Shown one piece after another: positions 44,803 through 52,847 of a DNA stretch of 64,000 bases. The stretch comes from an uncultured Ruminiclostridium sp. (lineage in GTDB: Bacteria > Bacillota > Clostridia > Oscillospirales > Ruminococcaceae): the NCBI GenBank assembly GCA_947630175.1, contig CANRGJ010000002.1, forward strand, positions 62,001 to 126,000, given 5' to 3'. The notes beneath the pieces were generated by a model. The model had not been told where the DNA came from. It saw only the letters and a list, made by a program, of their open reading frames with translations, and ran no database searches. A program made the translations under genes and the position numbers. The first letter of the stretch is position 1; each line of letters opens with the position of its first letter.

Positions 44803-44987
44803 TTTAAAATTCCTCCTGTTTCTTCAGACGATCATGCGTGATAATATGATAAAAACGGTTTTTCCGCAAAAGTAAGGAGTCGGGTCCATCGGCTCCCCGC
44901 AGCGGATCGTCAATAGTGAGCGCTTAAGCGCTACTCACGTTGCTTTCGCAACGGATAATGATTTTTTGCCGCATTATGGGCGGCGAC
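44803..44987 (-). ncRNA. Structured leader of rplS (possible L19 autoregulatory leader)
   Basis: Between the predicted start site and the rplS RBS, the minus-strand RNA can form gttgcgaaagcaac (44952-44939), a palindromic agcgcttaagcgct stem (44932-44919) and ggag...ctcc (around 44896-44876). L19 leader RNAs are known in Firmicutes, but I could not compare this one with the consensus. No ORF is present in this stretch. Confidence 0.5.
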
Positions 44988-44993
44988 TTATTG

Positions 44994-45022
44994 ATTATAG
45001 CATTTTTTCTTAGTAAATGCAA
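44994..45022 (-). promoter_or_regulatory. SigA promoter of the rplS operon
   Basis: On the minus strand TTGCAT (45022-45017) and TATAAT (44999-44994) are separated by 17 nt, about 190 nt before rplS. Confidence 0.82.
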
Positions 45023-45121
45023 GAGTATTATGTGAAATTTGTAAAAAATTTCATTTACGGCGACGAAATAAGCTGTATGTTGTGGAAAATGCACTCTAAA
45101 GTGCATTTCAACAATATGATA

Positions 45122-45706
45122 TTAGCATTTTTCGCTCCATAAGTCAACAAGAAAAATGTAGACAAGCGTTATCGCAGCTGTTTTGTTCAGAACGCCTGTC
45201 ACAAGGAGAAACGCTGCTCCTGCGCCTGCGGCTGTCAGAGCGACAAGTTCTATAACTTTCATGAAGCGCTGAGCCTTGTTAAAGGGCAGAATTGCAATAA
45301 GCAGGCGTTCAAGCAGTTTTTTGCCGTCAAGGTCGCCTATGGGAAGGAGGTTCATTATCCCCACGCAAAGGTTAGACACGGCGAAAACAAGGCGGTAGAT
45401 ACTGTTTCCCGCAGAAAAGTAAAATATGGTGAAAAGAATGAAATTCACAAGACAGCCCGCCGCAAGAACTGGGACGGACGCTTCTTTCCGCTGTTTTATG
45501 CAGATACCGCCGCCGCTGAACACAAGGGCTTTGGGAACGTCGCCTGAAACGAGCATTACCGCAAGATGTCCCGCCTCGTGGCAAAGGCAGGACGTAAGGC
45601 AGAGCAGACCGTAACCGCTTTTGTCAAGGGCGAGGATAATTCCCACCGCCGCAAAAAAGGAAAAGCGAAATACAAGCTCCACGCCGAAAAAGCGCAGGCT
45701 CACCAT
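45122..45706 (-). CDS. SpoIVFB-like site-2 metalloprotease
   Basis: A 194-residue membrane zinc protease of family M50. CHEAGHLAVML near 42-52 holds the HExxH motif, and NLLPIGDLDGKKLL near 137-150 holds the third zinc ligand Asp. Several hydrophobic segments surround them. Size and motifs match SpoIVFB, which cuts pro-sigmaK in the mother cell. It lacks the CBS domain seen in many homologues. A BofA-like inhibitor is encoded at 27642. It overlaps the preceding small membrane gene by 7 nt. Confidence 0.85.
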   Translation of the reverse strand: MVSLRFFGVELVFRFSFFAAVGIILALDKSGYGLLCLTSCLCHEAGHLAVMLVSGDVPKALVFSGGGICIKQRKEASVPVLAAGCLVNFILFTIFYFSAGNSIYRLVFAVSNLCVGIMNLLPIGDLDGKKLLERLLIAILPFNKAQRFMKVIELVALTAAGAGAAFLLVTGVLNKTAAITLVYIFLVDLWSEKC

Positions 45707-45927
45707 AGGAACAGTCTGCGAAAATACAGCAGAATGTTTTCATAAAGCGGCTGGGACAGCATTTCGGACAGCTTTATCAGCAGGCAGATACCCGCCGAGG
45801 TGCAAAGCTGAAAGACGATCACGTCACGCAGGCGTTTTCTTTTCACAGGTCTGGGGTCGGTGAAAAAGGCTTGCTGTTCCGTCTGAGGGGGCTGTACGGG
45901 CTTTTCTTCAACAAATGTTTCCTGCAT
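45700..45927 (-). CDS. Small single-pass membrane protein upstream of the SpoIVFB-like protease
   Basis: 75 residues: an acidic, Pro/Gln-rich N-terminus, a basic PVKRKRLRD patch, then one hydrophobic segment (VIVFQLCTSAGICLLIKL). It overlaps the protease gene, so they are translated together. SpoIVFA, the Bacillus partner, is much longer and ends in a LytM-like domain that is absent here, so this may be a minimal stand-in or an unrelated protein. GGAAG lies before its ATG. Confidence 0.65.
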   Translation of the reverse strand: MQETFVEEKPVQPPQTEQQAFFTDPRPVKRKRLRDVIVFQLCTSAGICLLIKLSEMLSQPLYENILLYFRRLFLW

Positions 45928-46018
45928 TTTAATATTCTTCCTTTCATTTTTTGTAAAATTCCTTATGATATGCTTATGCGGAAAAATAAAAATAAATGCG
46001 GGGCATACGGCGGAAATG

Positions 46019-46049
46019 AAAAAAGGGAGCCGTAAAGCCGCCCTTTTTC
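46019..46049 (-). terminator. Terminator after spoVM
   Basis: aaaaaggg...gc/gc...cccttttt forms a hairpin with T-rich ends directly downstream of the spoVM stop. Confidence 0.8.
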
Positions 46050-46055
46050 CGATAT

Positions 46056-46139
46056 TCAGTTGTCCGTTTTTTTGATCCCGAAAAACAGCCTTAAAAATCC
46101 AGCTAAAAATCTCGGACTTTTTACCACCACTATCTTCAT
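46056..46139 (-). CDS. spoVM: SpoVM, spore morphogenetic peptide (27 aa)
   Basis: A 27-residue amphipathic peptide, MKIVVVKSPRFLAGFLRLFF followed by GIKKTDN. It matches the plan of B. subtilis SpoVM (26 residues: KLPKFLGG centre, basic end), which marks the curved forespore membrane and anchors the SpoIVA coat base. GGGAGG lies 5 nt before the ATG. Its place downstream of rsgA and prkC is the same as in Bacillus, which supports the call strongly despite the small size. Confidence 0.88.
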   Translation of the reverse strand: MKIVVVKSPRFLAGFLRLFFGIKKTDN

Positions 46140-46176
46140 ATGTACCTCCCTTTCTATTTGCGGGCTCTCGCCCTTT

Positions 46177-46329
46177 TCAACGCTTCAGCAGCCATATTCC
46201 AGCCGCCGCAAGCGCTATTGCCAGCAGAACAAGGGTGAACTTTGCGGACAAAAGGCACAGGCATATCAGCGCCGCCCCGAACAGAACGGCGGACAGCTTG
46301 AAATTGTTGGAGCACCTTCTCCGTTTCAT
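46177..46329 (-). CDS. Small two-helix membrane protein (50 aa)
   Basis: A 50-codon ORF in a different frame from the longer overlapping frame. The product is basic at the start (MKRRRCSNN), then has two hydrophobic segments (LSAVLFGAALICLCLLSA and LVLLAIALAAAGIWLL) and ends KR. The membrane-like composition argues that this frame, not the longer one, is real. Its Shine-Dalgarno is weak. It stops 37 nt before spoVM and may share its mRNA. Family not recognised. Confidence 0.5.
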   Translation of the reverse strand: MKRRRCSNNFKLSAVLFGAALICLCLLSAKFTLVLLAIALAAAGIWLLKR

Positions 46330-46404
46330 ACCTTTTCACCGCCTTTGTGTTATTTTATTCCAAAGGGTGAAATTGTGTGAATTTTTTGGGGGAAATGGTG
46401 AGGT

Positions 46405-46419
46405 GGGAGGGAGGGTGGG
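46405..46419 (+). other. Perfect G-quadruplex motif
   Basis: GGGAGGGAGGGTGGG has four G3 tracts joined by single-base loops, the strongest class of parallel quadruplex sequence. It sits in a G-rich plus-strand stretch (46388-46460) between the rsgA terminator and the small membrane ORF, upstream of minus-strand genes, so the G-rich strand is the template strand. Confidence 0.85.
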
Positions 46420-46511
46420 CGATGGCGGGAAAATGGGGGGCAGGCGGCAAAAGTGGGGAGAGGTGACGCTCGTTTGCAAGTCAGCAGGTGGTTGAAGCTG
46501 AGAAAGTGAAA

Positions 46512-46546
46512 GAGAGGAGCAGGCGTTTTTCCTGCTCCTCTTTTTA
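46512..46546 (-). terminator. Terminator of the prpC-prkC-rsgA operon
   Basis: The stem gaggagcagg/cctgctcctc is followed on minus by tctttc, just after the rsgA stop. Confidence 0.83.
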
Positions 46547-46559
46547 GTTAGTACAACTG

Positions 46560-47441
46560 TTATTCATAGGTATTTTCCCTCTCAACCGCCTCGGCGTAAA
46601 GTCTGCAATAGCTTTCGTAGCGGGAATGAGGTATTTCGCCGTCGTTTACCGCCTGTCTGAGAGCGCAGCTTTCCTCTTTTATGTGAGCGCAGTCCTTGAA
46701 GCGGCATTTGCCGATATAGGGAGAAAATTCGCGGAAACAGCCTGCAAGCTGTTCTGAGGGGATATCTCCGTAGCGGCTCACTTCAACGGTTGAAAAGCCT
46801 GGGGTGTCCGCTATCAGCGTTCCGCCGTTCAAGCGGTAAAATCTTACTTCTCTTGTGGTGTGCTTTCCTCTGCCCAACTTTTTGCTTATCTGAGAGGTCT
46901 TGTGTTCGGCGGAGGGGAATATTCTGTTCATCAGGCTGGATTTTCCCACGCCTGTATTTCCTATCAAGGCGGTGGTTTTTCCGCTGACGTATGACAGCAG
47001 CCCGTCTGTTCCGCTGCCGTCAAGATTGTTTACGCAAAAGGTCTTGTAGCCTGCGGCGGAATATATTTTCTCATATTCCGACGGGTCGGAAAGGTCGGTC
47101 TTGGTGAAGACGAAAACCGTTTCTATCCCCTTGCTCTCAAATATCGCCGTCAGCTTATCCAATACGAAAAATGCGGGAGAAGGCTCTTTGCAGGACGCTA
47201 CCAGCAATACTGAGTCCAGATTTGCAAGGGGAGGGCGTATAAGCAGGTTTTTTCTGTGGAGGACGTCTGTTATCACCGCTTGTGAGTCCTGCTCGTACAA
47301 AAGCTCCACGTAATCGCCTGAAACAGGCTTTATACCCTTTTGACGGAAAACGCCCCTGCTTCTGGCAGGAACGTCTCCGTTTGGAGTTTCCACGGTGTAA
47401 AGACCGCCTGTAACTCCGATTATTCTGTTTTTTTCAGACAT
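46560..47441 (-). CDS. rsgA: Ribosome assembly GTPase RsgA (YloQ/CpgA)
   Basis: A 293-residue circularly permuted GTPase for late 30S maturation. An N-terminal OB fold, G4 (FTKTD near 101), G1 (LIGNTGVGKSSLMNRI near 157), G3 (DTPGFS), and the zinc motif CRFKDCAHIKEESCALRQAV near 245. It is placed 6 nt after the PASTA kinase gene, which phosphorylates it in Bacillus. Confidence 0.96.
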   Translation of the reverse strand: MSEKNRIIGVTGGLYTVETPNGDVPARSRGVFRQKGIKPVSGDYVELLYEQDSQAVITDVLHRKNLLIRPPLANLDSVLLVASCKEPSPAFFVLDKLTAIFESKGIETVFVFTKTDLSDPSEYEKIYSAAGYKTFCVNNLDGSGTDGLLSYVSGKTTALIGNTGVGKSSLMNRIFPSAEHKTSQISKKLGRGKHTTREVRFYRLNGGTLIADTPGFSTVEVSRYGDIPSEQLAGCFREFSPYIGKCRFKDCAHIKEESCALRQAVNDGEIPHSRYESYCRLYAEAVERENTYE

Positions 47442-47447
47442 TTACGG

Positions 47448-49619
47448 TTATTCCTCTCCGCCGCCTTCAGCGGGCGGTTCGTCTGTAACGGGAGGTTCGG
47501 TATCGGGAGCTGTTTCCGAGGTGTCGGAAACGGGAGGTTCAGTTACAGGCGGCTCGGTCTCCACATTCAGCAGCTCTCTGAATACGTTGCTGTTCAGGTT
47601 GGTCTCTTTCTTTACGGGGGTAACGTCAAAGTCCACCTTTGCTTCTATAAGCTGTGCGGATTTTCCTGTGGCTATGCTCTCTACCTTTATGACATAGGAG
47701 TGCTGTCCCGTGCCGCTGAATTCCCAAAGTATCTTCTTGCTTATGGCAAGGTCTCTTACCTCCGTCTTGTCGGATTGCAGAACTCCGTCGATATAGTATG
47801 TGAAGCGGAATTCGCCTGTGGTATCTTCGTTAATGGTGAGGGAGATGGACGAGCTCTTTGTTGCCGCCTCGCCGTTGCTTACCAAAATAGTCACTACCGT
47901 GTCCTTTTCAACGGGAGTATTTGGATCGATGCTCTGGCTGATGACTCTGCCCTTTTCCACGCTGCCGTCCTCGCTGGGACCGTATTCAACAACAAGTATT
48001 ATGTCGTTGCGCTCTGCGTTGCTCTGGGCGGTGGCTTCCATAAGTCCTCTGAAGTCGGGGACTATCGTTCCTGTGGGAGAGGGACCCTGGCTTACGTAGA
48101 TAGTTACCATGCTTCCCACCTCAACACGTGTTCTGGCGGGCGGGTCTGTCCTGATAACGTAGTTGTTGGGTATAGTATCGTTGGCTTCCCACAAAACCGT
48201 GGTCTGGAAGCCCTGGTTCCTCAGCTGGGCGACTGCTTCCTCTCTCGGACGGGAGCTGAATTCGTCTATCTCCTCCATACGAGGTCCGAGGCTGACGGTA
48301 ACGCCTATTTGCTGAGTGGATTTAATGGTGGTGCCTTCGCCTATGCTCTGGCGGATTATCTGTCCCTCGGGAGCAGCGTCATGCTCGCTGGTGATGTCTA
48401 TGCTGAGATTGGGGTAGGTCTGCTCAACCTGCTCCACGGTCATTCCCACAAGGTTGGGGACGGTAACCTCAACTTCCGTTGACTGCTGCGGCTGGGGTAC
48501 CGTGTCGTTGGCTATCTTGAACACGACTATCGCCGCCACTATAACGAACACCGCAGTCACCGCAAACAGCACGGACAGCAACGGCGAACGCCTTGGTGCG
48601 GGCTCGTCGTCCTCCTCTTCCTCCTCCTCATCATCGGGTTCTGTCGGCTGGGCGGGAACGTATCCGTGCTCCTCCTTCTTGGAGGGCGTCAGCACAGGAG
48701 TATGCTCGGCGCTGTTTTCGGCGGGAGTCACCTTGTCAAAATACTTGGTGGTCTCGTCAGATGAAAAATACTTATATTCAAAGACTATGCTGGGATTTTG
48801 CTTGAACTCGTCGATGTCCTTTATCATTTCGCCCGCCGTCTGGTAACGCTTGGAGGGCTCCTTCTGCATTGCCTTTTCGGTTATCTCCTCCAGTCCCTCG
48901 GGAATGTCGGGATTTATCTCGGACATTTTCTTCGCCTGGGACTGCATATGCATAAGGGCGATAGCGACAGGTCCGTCGCCGTCAAAGGGCTTTTTCCCCG
49001 ACAGCATTTCGTACATCATAACGCCCACGGAGTAAATGTCGCTGCGCTCGTCGGTGACGTCGCCTCTCGCCTGCTCGGGGCTGATGTAATGAACGGAGCC
49101 TATCGCCTTTTCAGACATGGTTTTGTCAGTCTCACGGTTAAAGCGGGCAATGCCGAAATCCATCACCTTTATTGTGCCATCGGCAAGGAGCATTACGTTC
49201 TGAGGCTTGATGTCACGGTGTACTATTCCCCTGTCGTGGGCGTGCTGGAGCGCCTTGAGTATCTGCAGGGTGAAATGTACTACGTCCTTCCATTTCAGAA
49301 CGCCGTTCTTTGCGATATAATCGGTGAGGGTTATGCCGTCGATGTATTCCATCACAATGAATTGCAGCTTGTCAGTAAAGCCCACGTCAAATATCTTCAC
49401 GATATTGGGGTGGGAAAGGAGAGCTATCGCCTTGGACTCGTTCCTGAAACGGCGGATAAAGTCCTCGCTGCCGATAAACTCGGTCTTGAGTATCTTTACC
49501 GCAACTATCCTGTCCTCGGTTATATCTCTGGCCTTGTAAATATCCGCCATTCCGCCCATTCCGATAAGCTCCAGCAGCTCGTATCTGCCGTCAAGCTTTT
49601 TGCCGATATTATTGTCCAT
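47448..49619 (-). CDS. prkC: PASTA-domain Ser/Thr protein kinase
   Basis: 723 residues. The kinase domain (8-270) has a GMGGMADIYKARD glycine loop, VAVKILK, HRDIKPQNVML, DFGIARF and an SPEQARG activation segment. A charged juxtamembrane stretch, a membrane helix near 350-372, and extracellular PASTA domains follow (VPNLVGMTVEQVEQ, a middle one, VPDFRGLMEATAQ). After these come a beta domain and a Pro/Glu/Thr-rich tail. It senses peptidoglycan fragments or lipid II in other Firmicutes. I start at ATG 49619; the frame runs upstream into prpC, but residues before it do not fit the family. Confidence 0.95.
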   Translation of the reverse strand: MDNNIGKKLDGRYELLELIGMGGMADIYKARDITEDRIVAVKILKTEFIGSEDFIRRFRNESKAIALLSHPNIVKIFDVGFTDKLQFIVMEYIDGITLTDYIAKNGVLKWKDVVHFTLQILKALQHAHDRGIVHRDIKPQNVMLLADGTIKVMDFGIARFNRETDKTMSEKAIGSVHYISPEQARGDVTDERSDIYSVGVMMYEMLSGKKPFDGDGPVAIALMHMQSQAKKMSEINPDIPEGLEEITEKAMQKEPSKRYQTAGEMIKDIDEFKQNPSIVFEYKYFSSDETTKYFDKVTPAENSAEHTPVLTPSKKEEHGYVPAQPTEPDDEEEEEEDDEPAPRRSPLLSVLFAVTAVFVIVAAIVVFKIANDTVPQPQQSTEVEVTVPNLVGMTVEQVEQTYPNLSIDITSEHDAAPEGQIIRQSIGEGTTIKSTQQIGVTVSLGPRMEEIDEFSSRPREEAVAQLRNQGFQTTVLWEANDTIPNNYVIRTDPPARTRVEVGSMVTIYVSQGPSPTGTIVPDFRGLMEATAQSNAERNDIILVVEYGPSEDGSVEKGRVISQSIDPNTPVEKDTVVTILVSNGEAATKSSSISLTINEDTTGEFRFTYYIDGVLQSDKTEVRDLAISKKILWEFSGTGQHSYVIKVESIATGKSAQLIEAKVDFDVTPVKKETNLNSNVFRELLNVETEPPVTEPPVSDTSETAPDTEPPVTDEPPAEGGGEE

Positions 49620-49698
49620 TTCGTTATCCGCTTTCTCCGCACGTTCAGATTTATCCTCAGCTCTCCCCGTGCGGCGGGTGAGCCTGTTCAAATCAAGA

Positions 49699-50433
49699 TC
49701 AGCACTGCAAAAGGGCAACGGTGACGTTGTCGCGTCCGCCGTTCGCCAAAGCGTAATCTATAAGCATATCACAGCATTTCTGCACGGGATTGTTCACGAT
49801 TATACCAGCTATCTCCGCATCGTCCCCGTAGGAGTGAAGTCCGTCGGAGCAAAGCAACAGATAATGTCCCGCCTCAAGGTCTATCTCAAAATAATCGGGA
49901 GTTATGTCGCGGGACGCTCCCACTGCTCTTGTGATACGGCTGCGCAGGGGGTGGGTCCTGCTTTCCTCCTCGGTTATCCTGCCCTGCTCTATAAGGCGGC
50001 GTATCTCGGTGTGGTCCTTGGTTATCTGCTGCATATTCCTGTCAAATATATGATAGCAACGGCTGTCGCCTACGTTTATTATGTACGCTCTTTGCTCATA
50101 TACGACTGCCGCAACGCAGGTGGTGCCCATTCCTCTCTTGTCAGGCTCGCTGTTGGAACGGTCGTAGACAAGACTGTTTGCGGCGGTGACTGAGGTGATA
50201 AGCAGGTTTCTTATGAAATTGCGGTTGTTGCTGATACGGAAACCGTCCTTTATCCTGTTGCTCATAAGATCGACCGTCATCTGGCTGGCACAGCTCCCCG
50301 CATTCTCACCGCCCATTCCGTCGCAAACTACCAATGCAACGGCTTCGTCGTTCTCACCGATAGTCTGCGCCCAGACTCTGTCCTGATTTTCATCACGGCA
50401 AAGCCCTATATCCGTTTTGGTAAAGAATTTCAA
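49699..50433 (-). CDS. prpC: PP2C-type protein phosphatase
   Basis: A 244-residue metal-dependent phosphatase opposing PrkC. Motifs: GLCRDENQDR near the start, VCDGMGGENAGSCAS (metal Asp), INVGDSRCY, LLLCSDGLHSYGDD and GRDNVTVALL at the end. Downstream of rlmN in the conserved order. Confidence 0.95.
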   Translation of the reverse strand: MKFFTKTDIGLCRDENQDRVWAQTIGENDEAVALVVCDGMGGENAGSCASQMTVDLMSNRIKDGFRISNNRNFIRNLLITSVTAANSLVYDRSNSEPDKRGMGTTCVAAVVYEQRAYIINVGDSRCYHIFDRNMQQITKDHTEIRRLIEQGRITEEESRTHPLRSRITRAVGASRDITPDYFEIDLEAGHYLLLCSDGLHSYGDDAEIAGIIVNNPVQKCCDMLIDYALANGGRDNVTVALLQC

Positions 50434-50477
50434 GTTAAATTCTCCTTCTATATTTCAAATATCATTTATTTTCAAGT

Positions 50478-51506
50478 TTACATATTGTCACGTCTCAGCT
50501 GTCCGCAGGCGGCTTCGATGTCGGCGCCCAGCGTTCTTCTCACCGTGGCGTTTATCCCGCCGTCGCAAAGGCGCTTGCAAAATTCCGCCGCTTTCGGGCT
50601 TTTGCTGTAACCGCCCTCCCGTATCTCGTTTATGGGGATAAGGTTGACGTGGCACACGCCCAGCGGCTTTAACAAAGCTATCAGCTTATCCGCCGTGTCT
50701 TTGTCGTCGTTCACGTCTTTTATCAGGGCGAACTCAAAGCTGATACGTCTGCCCGTCTTTTTGAAATAATCGTCGCAGGCTTTTATCAGCCGTTCTATGG
50801 GGTATCTGTCGTTTATCGGCATTATCTCGCTGCGCTTTTCATCGTTGGGGGCGTGGAGAGATACCGAAAGGGTAAGTCCTAAGTTTTTCTCCGCAAGGTC
50901 GTATATCCTGTCAACAAGCCCGCAGGTGGAGAGGGAAACGTGGCGCAGGCTCATATTCCGCCCGCTTTTGTGGGAAAGGAGGGAGAGGAACTTCATCACG
51001 TTGTCGTAATTGTCCAGCGGCTCGCCTATTCCCATAAGGACTATCGAATCCACCGTTCTCCCGCTGTCACGCTCGGTCTCGTATATTTGAAGAAGTATTT
51101 CTGAGGGCTGAAGGTTTCGCACAAAGCCCGCCTTTGTGGAGGCGCAGAAACGACAGCCCATTTTACAGCCCACCTGGGTGGAAAGGCAGATACTGTTTCC
51201 GTGGTGATATTCCATAAGCACGGTCTCCACCTTGCCGCCGTCAGGCAGTACATATAAATATTTTACAGTATTGTCAGCCTTTGATACAAGTCTTTTTTGA
51301 ATTTTCAGTGAATTTATATAAAAATGTTCATTTAAAATTGCTTTTGTTTGTGCAGAAATATTAGTCATTTTGTCAAAGCTGTCCGCTTTGTTCACATGGA
51401 GCCACCTGAAAACCTGTCCCGCACGGTATTTTTTGTCACCGAATTGTAACATTTTCGCTTCAAGCTCCTCAAGGGTCAGCGACAAAATATCTGTTTTTTC
51501 CTCCAT
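50478..51506 (-). CDS. rlmN: RlmN, dual-specificity 23S rRNA/tRNA methyltransferase
   Basis: A 342-residue radical SAM enzyme that methylates C2 of A2503 in 23S rRNA and A37 of tRNA. CKMGCRFCASTKAGFVRNL holds the CxxxCxxC cluster; LMGIGEPLDNYDNV and VSLSTCGLVDRIYDLAE are typical; the catalytic C-terminal Cys is near RLCDGGINATVRRTLG ... ACGQL. ATG follows the rsmB stop directly. Confidence 0.96.
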   Translation of the reverse strand: MEEKTDILSLTLEELEAKMLQFGDKKYRAGQVFRWLHVNKADSFDKMTNISAQTKAILNEHFYINSLKIQKRLVSKADNTVKYLYVLPDGGKVETVLMEYHHGNSICLSTQVGCKMGCRFCASTKAGFVRNLQPSEILLQIYETERDSGRTVDSIVLMGIGEPLDNYDNVMKFLSLLSHKSGRNMSLRHVSLSTCGLVDRIYDLAEKNLGLTLSVSLHAPNDEKRSEIMPINDRYPIERLIKACDDYFKKTGRRISFEFALIKDVNDDKDTADKLIALLKPLGVCHVNLIPINEIREGGYSKSPKAAEFCKRLCDGGINATVRRTLGADIEAACGQLRRDNM

Positions 51507-52811
51507 TTATTTCACCCTCCTGAGCGTTGCGGCAAAAAATCCGTCCCCGCCTGTCACGGAGGGGATAAAGGTGCGCATACAGGCTTCCTCCACGCCCTTT
51601 AATCCCAAGGGGACGACCACGGGCGCAAAATCGGGATTTTCCGACAGGAATTTTTCCACCACGCCCTGATTTTCATCGATGTTAAGGGTACAGGTGGAGT
51701 AGATCAGCGTTCCGCCTTTTTTGACGTAATTGGAGGCGGTTTTCAGAATGTGGTATTGAAGCAGGGGGAGCTGTTCCAGCAGCTTCATTTCCTTGTATTT
51801 TATCTCAGGCTTGCGGCGGATAACGCCAAGTCCCGAGCATACCACGTCGCACAACACCTTGTCCGCTTTGGGTAAAGTTTCGTCGTAAACGGTGGCGTCG
51901 TGAGCTTCAGCGATAATGTTCTTTATTCCGAGGCGTTCTGCGCCGCTTTTTATCATTGATACTCTGCCGTCATATACGTCGTAGCTGTACAGCTTTCCCC
52001 TGTCCGCCATAAGCTCCGCCATGGTAAAGCTCTTTCCTCCGGGGGCGGCGCATACGTCCATGACAGTTTCGTTGAAAATCGGGTGAGCGATAAGACAGCA
52101 AAGCTGAGAGGAAATGTCCTGCACGTGAAAAAGCCCGTCACGGTAGGCTTTTGTGCTTTCTATGCGGCTTATCCTGCCAAGCTCAAGACATTCGGGGAGA
52201 AGGGTGTTACGCTTTGCCTCTATCCCCTCCTTCGCCAGCTTTGAGATAAGCTCGTCGGGGGTGCATTTCAAGGTGTTTACACGAATGAAAAGAGGGGGTC
52301 TTCCAAAACTGCTTTTTAAAATTTCCACTGTTTTTTCTTCGCCGAACATTCCCACCCACTTTTTGACAAGCCAGCGGGGGCAGGAATATTCCACGGACAG
52401 CTTTGGGATACCTTGCAGATCCTTGTAGTCTATCGTCTTGCCGCTTCGGATAAAGCTGCGGAGTATACCGTTCACAAAGCCTTTACGATTATTTGGAGCA
52501 AGCTCCACGGATTCGTTCACGGCGGCGCTTTCGGGAACGGCGGTGTATAATAGCTGATACAGCCCCATTCTCAGCGGCTGTAAAACGTCGGCGTCTATCT
52601 TGTCAAATTCGGCGGAGGAGTAAAGTCTGATTATGTAATCCAGGGTCATTCTTCGCTCGATGACGCCGTAAAAAAGCATAGCGGCGAACGCCCTGTCCCG
52701 CTGAGACAGCTTTTCCCTGCTGAGGGCGTTGTCAAGAGCGATGTTAGAATACGTGCCGTTTTTGTGCATTGATATCAAAAGCTCGTTGACTACCTGTCTT
52801 GCGGTCTTCAT
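51507..52811 (-). CDS. rsmB: RsmB, 16S rRNA m5C967 methyltransferase
   Basis: 434 residues. An N-terminal NusB-like helical domain (1-145), then a SAM-dependent methyltransferase with DVCAAPGGKSFTMAELM, a catalytic Cys in DVVCSGLGVIRRKPEI and YSTCTLNIDENQ. I start at ATG 52811, with AGGAGG 7 nt upstream, in preference to the frame start at 52829. Confidence 0.95.
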   Translation of the reverse strand: MKTARQVVNELLISMHKNGTYSNIALDNALSREKLSQRDRAFAAMLFYGVIERRMTLDYIIRLYSSAEFDKIDADVLQPLRMGLYQLLYTAVPESAAVNESVELAPNNRKGFVNGILRSFIRSGKTIDYKDLQGIPKLSVEYSCPRWLVKKWVGMFGEEKTVEILKSSFGRPPLFIRVNTLKCTPDELISKLAKEGIEAKRNTLLPECLELGRISRIESTKAYRDGLFHVQDISSQLCCLIAHPIFNETVMDVCAAPGGKSFTMAELMADRGKLYSYDVYDGRVSMIKSGAERLGIKNIIAEAHDATVYDETLPKADKVLCDVVCSGLGVIRRKPEIKYKEMKLLEQLPLLQYHILKTASNYVKKGGTLIYSTCTLNIDENQGVVEKFLSENPDFAPVVVPLGLKGVEEACMRTFIPSVTGGDGFFAATLRRVK

Positions 52812-52847
52812 AACAGCTCCTCCTTTCATTGAAATGTGAAAATGCGC

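Noticed and set aside
46154-46339. A 61-codon minus-strand frame starting at GTG
   Set aside because: The product is Arg-rich and unlike any known protein; the alternative frame starting at 46329 gives a coherent membrane protein.
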